Under the pieces are notes generated by a model. That model did no database searches and had not been told where the DNA came from. It saw only the letters and a program-made list of their open reading frames with translations. Made by a program: the position numbers and the translations under genes. DNA of 64,000 nucleotides. Origin: Saccharicrinis aurantiacus (lineage in GTDB: Bacteria; Bacteroidota; Bacteroidia; Bacteroidales; Marinilabiliaceae). Below are positions 17,100 to 26,229 of the stretch, piece after piece; positions within the stretch are counted from its first letter, which is position 1; every line of letters starts with the position of its first letter. Location of the stretch: assembly GCF_001660705.2 (NCBI RefSeq), contig NZ_LYBV02000034.1, positions 1 through 64,000 of the forward strand, written 5' to 3'.

Positions 17100-17849
17100 C
17101 TAGTTTATTTTAATCTCTTTGAAGTAAGGTGTTAGTAGATCCTTCACTTTTTCAATTTGTTCTGGTGTGTTTTCTTTGGCGTCCTTCAATTGATATTCCT
17201 CTCCTAAACTCTCCCACTTGTGAACGCCCAAATGATGGTAAGGCTGAATCTCAATTTTCTCAAGATATTGGTAATCCTTAAAAGTTTCACCAAGCTTAAC
17301 GAGCTCTTCTGGATTATCGGTAATGCCTGGAATTAAAACATAGCGTAACCAAAAAGGTTTTTTCGATTTTTCGCGATGCTCCGTTAACTTTAATACATGG
17401 TCAAGTTGTTTGGCTCCTGTTAAAGCGCGATAGCCTTCTTCGTTGGTATGTTTGATATCAATCATCAACAAATCGGCATAATTATCAATCAATTCTTTGG
17501 CACTGCTATTTAACACCGAACCATTGGTATCAATATTGGTATGAATTCCTTCCGCTTTAAGCGCTTTAAAAAAAGGAATGAGTGATTTGGCTTGTAGTAA
17601 AGGCTCGCCACCCGAAACGGTAACTCCACCTAACTTACCAAAGTAGGACTTCATATTAACTGCTCGCTTTACCAATTGAATTATTGGTTGTTCCTCTGCT
17701 ATTTTTCGTGATATTGTATCCGGATTATGGCAGTAAAGGCATTTTAAGTTACATCCCTGTAAAAAAACCACCATTCGAATTCCGGGTCCATCGTGTGTTC
17801 CGAATGATTCGATTGAATGTACGTTGAGCGTATCTGTATCTTTAATCAT
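17100..17849 (-). CDS. pflA: Pyruvate formate-lyase activating enzyme
   Basis: This radical-SAM enzyme generates the glycyl radical on PflB. The motif CNLKCLYC (C-x3-C-x2-C) follows GTHDGPGIRMVVFLQG, and GGVTVSGGEPLLQ is the glycine-rich SAM-binding segment. The frame is open to 17897 and could add 16 residues, but those codons run into the mini-hairpin of the structured repeat; MIKDTDTLNVHSIESFGT at 17849 is the family-like start. It is followed closely by focA. Confidence 0.92.
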   Translation of the reverse strand: MIKDTDTLNVHSIESFGTHDGPGIRMVVFLQGCNLKCLYCHNPDTISRKIAEEQPIIQLVKRAVNMKSYFGKLGGVTVSGGEPLLQAKSLIPFFKALKAEGIHTNIDTNGSVLNSSAKELIDNYADLLMIDIKHTNEEGYRALTGAKQLDHVLKLTEHREKSKKPFWLRYVLIPGITDNPEELVKLGETFKDYQYLEKIEIQPYHHLGVHKWESLGEEYQLKDAKENTPEQIEKVKDLLTPYFKEIKIN

Positions 17850-17883
17850 AGTAGTTTTTTTTATAGATTTATTCTGATCTATT

Positions 17884-18094
17884 GGCGCTTCGCCCAAACC
17901 CGACTTACTTTTTTTTCTTGATGAAAAAAACTAAGGAAAAAACATCAAGGCTACTTTTTAAATTACTTTCTTATTTTAATAAAGCTTAAGTGCGGCTGGG
18001 TGATCTTCGAGCACAGCTCTCAGCTTCCCAGTCCTACTAAAGCTTTCTTAAAAACAAAAGCCATTTAAAAAAAGGCCACCTTATCGTGGCGCCT
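17884..18094 (+). repeat. Structured dispersed element, copy 3 (full length)
   Basis: Modules: mini-hairpin GGCG/CGCC (17884-17894); hairpin with CTTA/TAAG and a T/A-run stem (17904-17935) whose loop CTTGATG (17917-17923) pairs with CATCAAG (17943-17949); second hairpin GGCTGGG (17994-18000) with CCCAGTC (18027-18033), inner GAGC/GCTC (18009-18019); and a tail with AGGCCAC/GTGGC (18073-18094). It lies in the 327-bp gap between pflB and pflA, in the same orientation as the three copies in the nif cluster. Confidence 0.7.
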
Positions 18095-18117
18095 AACAAA
18101 ATTTCATAATACAGTAA

Positions 18118-18145
18118 GACCTGTTGATTCGAAAATCAACAGGTC
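18118..18145 (-). terminator. Strong hairpin downstream of pflB
   Basis: GACCTGTTGATT (18118-18129) and AATCAACAGGTC (18134-18145) form a perfect 12-bp stem with loop CGAA, 31 bp after the pflB stop. The tract that follows on the minus strand is AT-rich but not a pure T run, so partial termination or mRNA-end protection is possible. Confidence 0.65.
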
Positions 18146-18176
18146 ATTATATTTATTGTACTCTATTCAATGTTTA

Positions 18177-20405
18177 TTACATAGAATCGTGGAACGAACG
18201 AGATAATACCTCTTGTTGCTGTTCGCGAGATAAACGGATGAAGTTTACTGCGTAACCCGAAACACGGATTGTTAACTGAGGATATTCTTCTGGATGCGCC
18301 ATAGCGTCTTCTAATAACTCACGGTTTAATACATTCACGTTAAGGTGCTGTGCATTTTTACCGAAGTAACCATCTAAAGCAGCCACTAAGTTATTGATAC
18401 GATCTTCTTCATTTGAACCTAAAGATTTAGGAACAATAGAGAAAGTATTTGAAATACCATCTTGAGAATCTTCGTACTTAATTTTAGCTACTGAGTTTAA
18501 TGATGCAATAGCACCGTGTGTATCACGTCCGTGCATTGGGTTTGCTCCAGGAGCAAATGCAATACCTTTAGCTCTACCATCAGGTGTAGCACCCGTTTTT
18601 TTACCGTATGATACGTTCGATGTAATTGTAAGAACTGATAATGTTGGGTTAGCACCTTTGTAAACAGCTAATTTTTTAAGCTCATCGCTAAAGTGACCAA
18701 CAATATCACGTGCAATAATATCAACACGGTCATCATCGTTACCATATTTAGGGAAATCACCTTCAATCTGGAAATCAACAGTTAAACCATCTTCGTTACG
18801 AACAGGCTTCACTTTTGCGTGCTTAATTGCAGATAATGAATCGGCAACAATTGACAAACCAGCAATACCATAAGCCAAGTTAATTCTTGGGTTAGTATCA
18901 ATTAATGCCATTTGAGCTTTTTCGTAGTAGTACTTATCGTGCATGTAGTGGATAATGTTCATCGACTCATTGTAAACACGAGCTACTTCTTTCATGGCAA
19001 CATTAAAGTTAGCCATTACTTTATCGTAATCTAAATACTCATCTTCAGTTAACGATGGTACACCATCAATCATTTGCGTACCTGTGTTCTCACACTTACC
19101 TGAGTTAAGCGCTAATAAAAGCGTTTTAGCTAAGTTAGTACGAGCTCCAAAGAATTGGATATGCTTTCCTAACTCTTGGAAAGATACACAACAAGCAATA
19201 CCATAATCATCGCTATCGCGATTACAACGCATTAAGTCGTCGTTCTCGTATTGGATAGATGAAGTATCAATAGAAACTTTAGCACAATAATCTTTAAATC
19301 CTTGAGGAAGACTATTTGACCAAAGAATAGTGATATTTGGCTCAGGAGATGGTCCTAAGTTATAAAGCGTGTTTAAGAAACGGAATGAAGTTTTAGTTAC
19401 TTTACTACGTCCGTCAACTAACATACCACCAATTGACTCAGTTACCCAAGTTGGATCACCAGCAAAAATTTGCTCGTATGCTTCCATTCTTAAGTGACGA
19501 ACCATACGTAATTTCATTACGAATTGATCGATATACTCTTGCGCTTCTTCTTCAGAAATAATACCAGCTTCAACATCGCGGTTGATGTAGATATCAAGGA
19601 ATGAAGAAACACTACCCAATGACATTGCTGCACCATCTTGCTCTTTTACAGCAGCAAGATAAGCCATGTAAGTCCACTGTACAGCTTCTTGACCATTTTC
19701 AGCAGGACGAGATAAGTCTAAACCATACTCGTTACCCATTTCAATCATTTGAGCTAATGATCTTAACTGCTCAGTTACTTCTTCGCGTAAACGAATAGTA
19801 GCGTCAGTCATAGGACCAGTGATTGCCTCTAGATCTGCTTTTTTGTTTTCAATTAATGTATTGATACCATATAAAGCAACACGACGGTAATCCCCAATTA
19901 TTCTACCACGAGCATAATTATCTGGCAAACCAGTTAAAAATCCTAGTGATCTAAATTTTCTAATTTCAGAAGTATAAGCATCAAATACACCATCGTTATG
20001 TGTTTTAGTATATTTTGAAAATGCTTCAGTAACCATAGCAGATGGTTTTAAGCCATGCTCAGAAAGTGCTTTCTGAACCACTTTAAATCCACCGTAAGGT
20101 TTCATAGATCTTTTCAGTAATTCATCAGTTTGTAAACCAACAATTACTTCATTGTCTTTATCAATATATCCAGCGGGAAATGCATTTACAGTAGAAACTC
20201 TTTCTGTGTCTACACCTAGTAAACCATTATTATCACGCTCTTTTTTAAGAGCCGCTAAACAAATGTCCCAAAGTTTTTGGGTCTTCTTGCTAGCTCCTTT
20301 TAGGAAAGAATGATCTCCAGTATAAGGATTGATGTTTAACTTAACAAAGTCTCTTACATCGATGGCTTTATTCCAATTTCCTTCTTTGAACTTTTGTAAT
20401 TCCAT
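18177..20405 (-). CDS. pflB: Formate C-acetyltransferase (pyruvate formate-lyase)
   Basis: This 742-residue glycyl-radical enzyme converts pyruvate and CoA to acetyl-CoA and formate. The catalytic pair C405-C406 is in YGIACCVSF, and the radical glycine G717 in RVSGYAVNF near the C-terminus. Full family length with no gaps. It needs PflA, encoded downstream. The enzyme is destroyed by oxygen once activated, which fits anaerobic growth. It has its own promoter at 20426-20433. Confidence 0.96.
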   Translation of the reverse strand: MELQKFKEGNWNKAIDVRDFVKLNINPYTGDHSFLKGASKKTQKLWDICLAALKKERDNNGLLGVDTERVSTVNAFPAGYIDKDNEVIVGLQTDELLKRSMKPYGGFKVVQKALSEHGLKPSAMVTEAFSKYTKTHNDGVFDAYTSEIRKFRSLGFLTGLPDNYARGRIIGDYRRVALYGINTLIENKKADLEAITGPMTDATIRLREEVTEQLRSLAQMIEMGNEYGLDLSRPAENGQEAVQWTYMAYLAAVKEQDGAAMSLGSVSSFLDIYINRDVEAGIISEEEAQEYIDQFVMKLRMVRHLRMEAYEQIFAGDPTWVTESIGGMLVDGRSKVTKTSFRFLNTLYNLGPSPEPNITILWSNSLPQGFKDYCAKVSIDTSSIQYENDDLMRCNRDSDDYGIACCVSFQELGKHIQFFGARTNLAKTLLLALNSGKCENTGTQMIDGVPSLTEDEYLDYDKVMANFNVAMKEVARVYNESMNIIHYMHDKYYYEKAQMALIDTNPRINLAYGIAGLSIVADSLSAIKHAKVKPVRNEDGLTVDFQIEGDFPKYGNDDDRVDIIARDIVGHFSDELKKLAVYKGANPTLSVLTITSNVSYGKKTGATPDGRAKGIAFAPGANPMHGRDTHGAIASLNSVAKIKYEDSQDGISNTFSIVPKSLGSNEEDRINNLVAALDGYFGKNAQHLNVNVLNRELLEDAMAHPEEYPQLTIRVSGYAVNFIRLSREQQQEVLSRSFHDSM

Positions 20406-20425
20406 AAGTGATATCTAAATTTTGT

Positions 20426-20433
20426 GCAAAAGT
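20426..20433 (-). promoter_or_regulatory. Promoter of pflB (TACTTTTG box)
   Basis: The minus strand reads TACTTTTG, a perfect TAnnTTTG -7 box, 21 bp before the pflB start codon. TTTC lies 19 nt upstream at the place of the -33 TTTG. Confidence 0.6.
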
Positions 20434-20535
20434 ACTGCTTATTATTGGTTTGTGAAATCCCAACTTGTTGTGATTGTGCTTAATAATAAAGGACTTCCGG
20501 GTGTTTTATTTTGTATTTTTATGTCTTTCAGGCAG

Positions 20536-20557
20536 TTTAGGTAGGCAAATACCTAAA
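20536..20557. promoter_or_regulatory. 22-bp dyad TTTAGGTA-N6-TACCTAAA upstream of pflB
   Basis: Two perfect 8-bp half-sites flank a 6-bp spacer, the geometry of CRP/FNR-family operators, although the half-site is not the FNR TTGAT. It sits about 105 bp upstream of the pflB -7 box and also downstream of the gene at 20665. It may be an operator or a weak terminator. The rest of 20406-20664 shows nothing else. Confidence 0.4.
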
Positions 20558-20664
20558 TGTGAATAAAGGTTAAATTTTAAAAAACATGTTTTATAAAAGG
20601 ATTTATTACTTGTTAAAGTACATTTGAAGTTATAATATAAAAGCGCACCTACCCATATTTGAAG

Positions 20665-21021
20665 CTAATTCATGTTCTTTTTTTCAATATTTGAAAGCTT
20701 TTTAAGGAGTTTCTTTTCTTCCAATTCTTGCTCATAATCTTTAACAAAAGTGCTAATCAGAATTTTTAATTCATCGAGGTCTATAGAGGATAGTACCATT
20801 TTTATACTCGTTCGAGGAAATGGAATTTGAATTTTCTTCATATAGGAGTTGTTCCTGAATTTATCTTCTTCCTTAAAAGCATTAATCTGATTTATATAAC
20901 TCTTAAAATCTTTAACGATATCTAGATTTGAGAAATCCATACTGAATTGATTAAACTCAAAATGAATTTTACTACAATTGCTACAAGTAAAAATATGTCC
21001 ATGAAGTGTTTTAATATCCAT
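20665..21021 (-). CDS. Small DUF6686-like protein
   Basis: The 118-residue soluble protein has HGHIFTCSNCSKIHFEFNQF near the N-terminus. One CxxC pair and the following aromatic pattern resemble the Bacteroidota family DUF6686. The C-terminal 30 residues are lysine/glutamate-rich and probably helical (DYEQELEEKKLLKKL). There is only one CxxC, so any metal site would need another partner or a dimer. No function is known. It is flanked by the kds-operon terminator on the right and the pflB upstream region on the left. Confidence 0.5.
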   Translation of the reverse strand: MDIKTLHGHIFTCSNCSKIHFEFNQFSMDFSNLDIVKDFKSYINQINAFKEEDKFRNNSYMKKIQIPFPRTSIKMVLSSIDLDELKILISTFVKDYEQELEEKKLLKKLSNIEKKNMN

Positions 21022-21106
21022 AAAAATATATTTTTAAGGATAACAACTAGATAATCATATAGTTTAAGGATAAATCCTGCTTAACCACTATGTTTTTAAA
21101 AGAAAA

Positions 21107-21134
21107 AGGCTTCCTCAAATTAATGAAGAAGCCT
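21107..21134 (-). terminator. Terminator of the 8-amino-Kdo operon
   Basis: AGGCTTC (21107-21113) pairs with GAAGCCT (21128-21134). On the minus strand it is followed by TTTTTCTTTTAAAAA. It lies 27 bp after the stop of the last operon gene. Confidence 0.8.
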
Positions 21135-21161
21135 AAATATTTTATTACACCTTGTAAGCAC

Positions 21162-21836
21162 TTAGATCATAGGCTCGCAAATAGTCTCAATTTTATTTCT
21201 ATCGTTCAGGTATTTTGTATAATCCGTAACAAACTCAATACGAGTTTCAATGGTTTTATTCATATCTCCGGTTAAACCAATAACTACTTCTGATATTTCA
21301 CGAACACCGCCATTACCACCAGCACTTCCTGTTCGATAATCACAGCTCTTATTATCTACCAAAAATTGATTGAATAGGGGGTTTGCTTTTCTGTTTATTT
21401 GAAAGGCAACACCACAGCTACGTGCCAATTCAACATCTAAAATATCATCAAAAACAAAGGCTATTTCATCTGGTTGTAAGTTATAGTCATTACAGATACG
21501 CTTTAAAGCTTTGACTTTAAATTTACATTGATGAAATACAGCATTCATTCGCTCACGCTTAGCCAAAAACTGTGCAATACGGTTTTCTTCGCCAGTTACC
21601 ACAAAGGTATGTGGCAATGCGCCATTATTAAGCCAGTAATTCAGTTTAACCATATTAATACCCATGGCATCAATCTCAGAGAAGTTACTACCCTCATCAC
21701 TTACTTTTGAGCCATTGTTAAAAACACCATCCCAATCAAAAATGAATGCTTTTACCTTCTTAAGCTTTTCTTGTAATTCATCCACTGGAGTGATGAATGT
21801 GCCACCGATATTTTCGAACTGTTGTTGTATAGTCAT
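21162..21836 (-). CDS. KdsC-like HAD-family phosphatase
   Basis: The 224-residue protein opens its HAD fold with FIFDWDGVF (catalytic aspartates), continues with TGEENRIAQFLAKR and VFDDILDVELARSCG, and closes with GGNGGVREISEVV, matching the C-terminal substrate loop of Kdo-8-phosphate phosphatase (KdsC). It is longer than usual KdsC (about 180 residues), with an extended N-terminus and C-terminal tail. The position at the end of a kds/kdn operon supports hydrolysis of Kdo-8-phosphate, the step before oxidation by KdnB. Confidence 0.75.
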   Translation of the reverse strand: MTIQQQFENIGGTFITPVDELQEKLKKVKAFIFDWDGVFNNGSKVSDEGSNFSEIDAMGINMVKLNYWLNNGALPHTFVVTGEENRIAQFLAKRERMNAVFHQCKFKVKALKRICNDYNLQPDEIAFVFDDILDVELARSCGVAFQINRKANPLFNQFLVDNKSCDYRTGSAGGNGGVREISEVVIGLTGDMNKTIETRIEFVTDYTKYLNDRNKIETICEPMI

Positions 21837-21921
21837 GCTAATGATGCTTTAGATATGAGATATGAAATAAGAGACTATATGCTTATACAATATAGCTCCA
21901 ATACAAAATCTACAAAGGTTT

Positions 21922-22683
21922 TTACTTGCTTAATGTTTTTACGTATTCGTTGGCTTTTATAAGATCTTCTTCAGTGTCTATACACATGGTTTCATCATTT
22001 TCGGTTACAACACAACGTACTGGAATTCCGTTTTCAATCCATCGCAATTGCTCAAGCGATTCTGCCAACTCTAAAGAAGAGGGCTTGAGCTTCACAATTT
22101 TTTTAAGCGCATCGATATGATAAGCATAAATACCCAAGTGCAAATAAAAATCGTGATTATTCAACCATTCAGACTGTTCGTGGTTACGGATAAAAGGAAT
22201 AGGAGAACGACTAAATAATATGGCATCGTTCTTTTCGTTTAAAATTACTTTTGCTTCACCAATATCGTTAACCTGATCGATTGAGTCGGCCTTTTTAATT
22301 AAAGTAGCCAACTGAACTGTTTTATCCTCAAAAGCTTGTTTAATATCAATCAACTGTTGCGCCTCAAAAAAGGGTTCATCACCCTGAATATTAATGACTA
22401 CATCAACTTTTAATCCATATTTTAGTTCTATGGCTTCAGCAGCTTCAGCACATCTATCGGTCCCACTTTGATGATCTTCAGCTGTCATTACCGCTTTACC
22501 TCCAAAAGCTTCAACAGCATCAATAATTCGTTGATCATCTGTAGCCACAAAAACATCGTCTAATCCCTTTTTACAATTTTCGTATACCCATTGTACCATT
22601 GGCTTATCGCCGATTAAGGCTAATGGTTTACCGGGCAAACGACTTGATGCGTATCGACTAGGAATAATTCCAACTATATTCAT
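21922..22683 (-). CDS. kdsB: CMP-Kdo/Kdo8N synthetase (KdsB family)
   Basis: The 253-residue cytidylyltransferase has an N-terminal nucleotide-binding loop IIPSRYASSRLPGKPL, the VNIQGDEPF motif and the PFIRN-HLGIYAY segment. It activates the eight-carbon sugar acid as its CMP ester for lipid A core assembly. With kdnA and kdnB in the same operon, the true substrate is probably the 8-amino form; Shewanella KdsB is known to prefer Kdo8N. A strong hairpin (22711-22740) lies between kdnB and this gene. Confidence 0.93.
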   Translation of the reverse strand: MNIVGIIPSRYASSRLPGKPLALIGDKPMVQWVYENCKKGLDDVFVATDDQRIIDAVEAFGGKAVMTAEDHQSGTDRCAEAAEAIELKYGLKVDVVINIQGDEPFFEAQQLIDIKQAFEDKTVQLATLIKKADSIDQVNDIGEAKVILNEKNDAILFSRSPIPFIRNHEQSEWLNNHDFYLHLGIYAYHIDALKKIVKLKPSSLELAESLEQLRWIENGIPVRCVVTENDETMCIDTEEDLIKANEYVKTLSK

Positions 22684-22710
22684 AATACTAGTTAATTAGT
22701 TTAAAGACAG

Positions 22711-22740
22711 AAGGCAGAAGCGATTATACACTTCTGCCTT
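22711..22740 (-). other. Intercistronic hairpin between kdnB and kdsB
   Basis: AAGGCAGAAG (22711-22720) and CTTCTGCCTT (22731-22740) form a perfect 10-bp stem around a 10-nt loop. A small AGGC/GCCT hairpin (22749-22760) follows. With genes of one pathway on both sides it is more likely an mRNA-processing or attenuation structure than a full terminator. Confidence 0.55.
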
Positions 22741-22766
22741 CATTCTTCAGGCTTTAGCCTAATTTA

Positions 22767-23852
22767 TTACATTTTACGGAATAAATCCTTAATCATATCT
22801 TTGGTAATATGCTTTTCCCACTCAGGACCAAAAGCATTATTCCACATATGCTCAAGTGCCCAACTTACTTCAACCATTTGGTCTAATTCAGTTTCGGTAC
22901 ACTCTTTTGTTATTCCTTCAGGAATGGTAACACCATGAAGTGTTTGCATTTCCTTAAACTCTTTATATTCGTTTGGATAATATTTCTCCAATTGATTGAA
23001 AACAATACAATTTCCAACACCGTGATGTACTTTTAATACAACAGCTAAACCGTACGATAAAGCATGACAAACACCAACCTGAGCATAAGTAATACTATTA
23101 CCGCCCATGATTGAAGCTACCATCATTTTTTCGTCTGCCACCAAACGATCCATATCTTTGTTTAAGAAAACTTCTTTACAAAGCTCGTTCGATTTTTCAG
23201 CAAATGCTTTACCCATTTCGGTAATCCAAGTTCCGTTTAACGATTCTGCATTATGAATATAACAATCCATACCTGTATAAAAGCGCTGGTTTGTTGGAAC
23301 AGAAGCTAAAATTTCAGGATCAAAAACTACTTCGTTTGGAATGGTATAATCACATTTGATACCTAATTTCTTTTCAGGTCCACTTAAAACAGCCGTCATT
23401 GAAACCTCAGCACCTGTACCAGAAACTGTAGGCACACAAATGGTATATATACCTTCGTTTTTGATTAAATCTAAACCTTGAAAATCAGCCGAATCACCAG
23501 GATTGGTTACCATTAAGCCTACAGCTTTGGCATAATCCATAGTAGTTCCACCACCAATACCAACAATGGTTGCAGGTAAATAAGAGTCGTGTGCTAAAAT
23601 TAAATCACGGTACGAATTAACAAATGTAGTTTTTGGCTCCTCTGATGTATCAATCCAAATAATTAAATCATCTTCAGTAGATGGGATTTTACTCATCAAA
23701 GGTTTTCCACTAAAATAATTATCGATAATAAAAACCGACCAATTATTCTTTTCGTTTTTTTGCTTATCAATAAGTTCACCCAAGTGGTTGATACTTCCTT
23801 TACCGAAAGCATATTTTCCTGGATTTACAAAACTTCTAAAATCGTATAACAT
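22767..23852 (-). CDS. kdnB: Kdo 8-oxidase KdnB (iron-dependent alcohol dehydrogenase family)
   Basis: The 361-residue iron-containing alcohol dehydrogenase-type protein has the nucleotide-binding GIGGGTTMDYAKAVG and metal-ligand segments GMDCYIHNAESL and KVHHGVGN. In Shewanella KdnB oxidises Kdo at C8 so that KdnA can aminate it. The adjacent KdnA and the Kdo pathway genes make this assignment much stronger than the generic family. It is 18 bp downstream of kdnA. Confidence 0.85.
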   Translation of the reverse strand: MLYDFRSFVNPGKYAFGKGSINHLGELIDKQKNEKNNWSVFIIDNYFSGKPLMSKIPSTEDDLIIWIDTSEEPKTTFVNSYRDLILAHDSYLPATIVGIGGGTTMDYAKAVGLMVTNPGDSADFQGLDLIKNEGIYTICVPTVSGTGAEVSMTAVLSGPEKKLGIKCDYTIPNEVVFDPEILASVPTNQRFYTGMDCYIHNAESLNGTWITEMGKAFAEKSNELCKEVFLNKDMDRLVADEKMMVASIMGGNSITYAQVGVCHALSYGLAVVLKVHHGVGNCIVFNQLEKYYPNEYKEFKEMQTLHGVTIPEGITKECTETELDQMVEVSWALEHMWNNAFGPEWEKHITKDMIKDLFRKM

Positions 23853-23870
23853 CTCAATATAAATTGATGA

Positions 23871-25052
23871 TTAACCTAAAACTTTATCAAATGCGTTACA
23901 AATGGCTTTTAATTGCTCCTCAGTATAAAGAACTTTAATCTGAATAGATACTAATCGCCCTACAACATCTGTTGATTGTGGCATCTCTAAAGAAGCATAA
24001 TCAGGTGTGTTTTTGTTCGATTGCATAGCCACTTTTCCTGCAAATTTATTTTGCTTTAAGTGAGTCCAGTTTTTAATAAAGTGATAATTATTATGGAACC
24101 AATATGCTGAAGGAACACCTTCTGCAGCTAATTCACCGGCTACTTTTTCAGCTTCTTCTTGCGTTGGTAAAAAGATATTTAAGAATGTAGCCGAATCACC
24201 ATCTTCATCAGGAAGTGGATGTAAAGTTACTTTAGAAAACTTAGAGATATAATCTTTTAGAACTTTTTTGTTTCTACGCTGATTCTCAAGTATCGTATCA
24301 ATTTTACGGAACTGTGCTAAACCAACGGCTGCATGTAATTCACTAATACGATAATTAGTACCCATTATTGGATGCTCCTCTGCACCACGGTTATCTCCAA
24401 TATGGCTATGTCCGTGATCACTCCACATGTGAGCTGTGTTATAAACATCTTCATCATTCGTAATAACAGCACCACCTTCGCCAGCTGTAATTAATTTAAA
24501 GAAGTCGAAAGAGTAACAAGCTACTTTACCAAAAGTACCTAACATTCGACCTTTAAAAGAACCACCTAAAGCTTGCGCTGTATCTTCAATTAAGATTAAG
24601 TTATGCTTTTCACAAACCGCAACAATCTCATCAATTTGAGCCATTGAACCTAACATATGGATAAGCATTACAGCTTTTGTTCGTGGTGTAATGGCATCTT
24701 CAATACCCTTTGCTGTTAAACAAAGTGTTTCGTCTATTTCACCGAATACAGGAACTGCACCACAGTTAATTACTGCCTCTACAGGAGCAATAAAAGTAAA
24801 TGGAGGACAAATTACTTCGTCTTCAGCACCAATACCTACAGCGGCTAAAGAAACAGCATCGGCAGCAGTACCACTTGATGTTAAATGGCAATATTTTGAG
24901 CCATGAAATTCTGCAAATTCTTTCTCTAGAGTTTTAGCTTTCCATACGCCATTTCTATCAGCATCGTGGTTATAGCGAAATAGAACTCCATTATCGAGAA
25001 CGTCTAAAATTTGTTCGCGTTCTTCTTTACCAAATAATTCTGTACCCGGCAT
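23871..25052 (-). CDS. kdnA: 8-amino-3,8-dideoxy-octulosonate aminotransferase KdnA
   Basis: The 393-residue PLP aminotransferase is of the DegT/DnrJ/EryC1 class. The PLP pocket shows LTSSGTAADAVSL, the EDTAQALGG segment and the Schiff-base lysine in SFDFFKLITAGEGG. Next to kdnB it completes the conversion of Kdo to Kdo8N, a lipopolysaccharide sugar known from Shewanella. The start MPGTELFGKEEREQ matches the family N-terminus. Confidence 0.87.
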   Translation of the reverse strand: MPGTELFGKEEREQILDVLDNGVLFRYNHDADRNGVWKAKTLEKEFAEFHGSKYCHLTSSGTAADAVSLAAVGIGAEDEVICPPFTFIAPVEAVINCGAVPVFGEIDETLCLTAKGIEDAITPRTKAVMLIHMLGSMAQIDEIVAVCEKHNLILIEDTAQALGGSFKGRMLGTFGKVACYSFDFFKLITAGEGGAVITNDEDVYNTAHMWSDHGHSHIGDNRGAEEHPIMGTNYRISELHAAVGLAQFRKIDTILENQRRNKKVLKDYISKFSKVTLHPLPDEDGDSATFLNIFLPTQEEAEKVAGELAAEGVPSAYWFHNNYHFIKNWTHLKQNKFAGKVAMQSNKNTPDYASLEMPQSTDVVGRLVSIQIKVLYTEEQLKAICNAFDKVLG

Positions 25053-25097
25053 AATATATATTGTTTAATTATGATTCAAAAATGGTGTTATGCGCAA

Positions 25098-25153
25098 CAA
25101 CCATTGATTACTCAATGGTTGCTGGTATAAGGTTCCGTTTATCAATGTAAACG
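25098..25153 (-). other. Two hairpins in the leader of kdnA
   Basis: CAACCATTGA/TCAATGGTTG (25098-25121, 4-nt loop) and CGTTTA/TAAACG (25136-25153, 6-nt loop) stand between the aldolase-CBS gene and kdnA. Neither is followed by a T tract. They may affect expression of the two kdn genes relative to kdsA. Confidence 0.5.
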
Positions 25154-25170
25154 AGAATAAGAGCTAATAA

Positions 25171-26193
25171 TTACAATACCTCTAATTTAACAAGGTCTTG
25201 AATATCTAACATACCTACTGGTTTGTTTGCAGATACAGCAATTAAGTTATCAACTTCTTTAGCTTTAAATAAATCAACAGCTACATTAAGCTTATCTTCA
25301 ATATCAACAACTAAAGGTGCTTTCATTTCAAAGTCAGACATTTTCATTGAAAGTACTTTTTCGCCTTGCTCAGTCATGCCTCTACGTAAATCACCATCAG
25401 TGAAAATACCCGCTAAATTGCCTTGAGCATCTACAACCGAAACAGCTCCTGTTCCAAACTTCGACATTTCAACAGTAGCATCAGTTACTTTGCAATCTAA
25501 AGTAACGGTAGGATTCTTTTGGCTAACAGCCTCTCCAACTTTCATAGTCATCTGACGCGTATGGTTCACAAATTGTTGTGTTCCTAAATCAGTAAAACTA
25601 TTGTTGTTTAAGTTTTTCATGATCTTCCATGGAATAGTGATGTTTTGAACACCTAATTCCAAAGCATTGTTGATGTGCTCAGGGTAACGAACTGAAGAGA
25701 ACATGATTTTTGAGTCATATCCGTACTGCTCAACTAAACCTACACATTTGTCAACTAATGATAAAGCATCATAACCTTGATCTTGCATACGACCCACTAG
25801 TACACAAACGTAAGTTGCTCCTGCAGCCATAGCCATATAAGCTTGTTGCAAGTTATATACCAAGTGGATGTTTACCAACATATCCTCGTCGCGAAGCATT
25901 TTACATGCTTTAACCGCTTCTAAAGATGCTGGGATTTTAAATACGGTTTTCTTTTTATCTAAACCTAAAGCCAATAAACGTTTTGCTTCTGCAACAACTT
26001 CTTCAGCAGTGTCTCCTAATGCTTCAATCATAAGCACAGGAACCATTTTTGATAATTTTACAATGGCAGCATCGATATCAGTGATACCATGACGGTGCAT
26101 GAATGTTGGTGTTGTTGTTAAACCATCGATAAAACCTAATTTAAAAGCTTCTTCGATTTCGTTAATATCGGCCGAATCAAGATATAATTCCAT
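25171..26193 (-). CDS. Fructose-6-phosphate-aldolase-like domain fused to a KdsD-type CBS pair
   Basis: Residues 1-215 form a TalC/FSA-type transaldolase barrel: MELYLDSADI gives Asp6, FKIPAS gives the Schiff-base Lys86, and MFSSVRYP keeps the serine. Expected residues differ: TTNPS is TTTPT (Asn28 to Thr), and the Tyr131 and Thr109 positions appear changed. Residues about 225-340 are two CBS motifs with GIFTDGDLRR, as in arabinose-5-phosphate isomerase KdsD. The gene follows kdsA in a Kdo operon that has no SIS-type kdsD. I infer a role in supplying or regulating arabinose 5-phosphate for KdsA; ordinary transaldolase-like activity is the alternative. Confidence 0.8.
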   Translation of the reverse strand: MELYLDSADINEIEEAFKLGFIDGLTTTPTFMHRHGITDIDAAIVKLSKMVPVLMIEALGDTAEEVVAEAKRLLALGLDKKKTVFKIPASLEAVKACKMLRDEDMLVNIHLVYNLQQAYMAMAAGATYVCVLVGRMQDQGYDALSLVDKCVGLVEQYGYDSKIMFSSVRYPEHINNALELGVQNITIPWKIMKNLNNNSFTDLGTQQFVNHTRQMTMKVGEAVSQKNPTVTLDCKVTDATVEMSKFGTGAVSVVDAQGNLAGIFTDGDLRRGMTEQGEKVLSMKMSDFEMKAPLVVDIEDKLNVAVDLFKAKEVDNLIAVSANKPVGMLDIQDLVKLEVL

Positions 26194-26229
26194 AACTATA
26201 TTTGTATAATATGATGTTTCTTATTTAGA

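Noticed and set aside
17850-17897. N-terminal extension of PflA
   Set aside because: The codons lie partly in the structured repeat, and the family start is at 17849.
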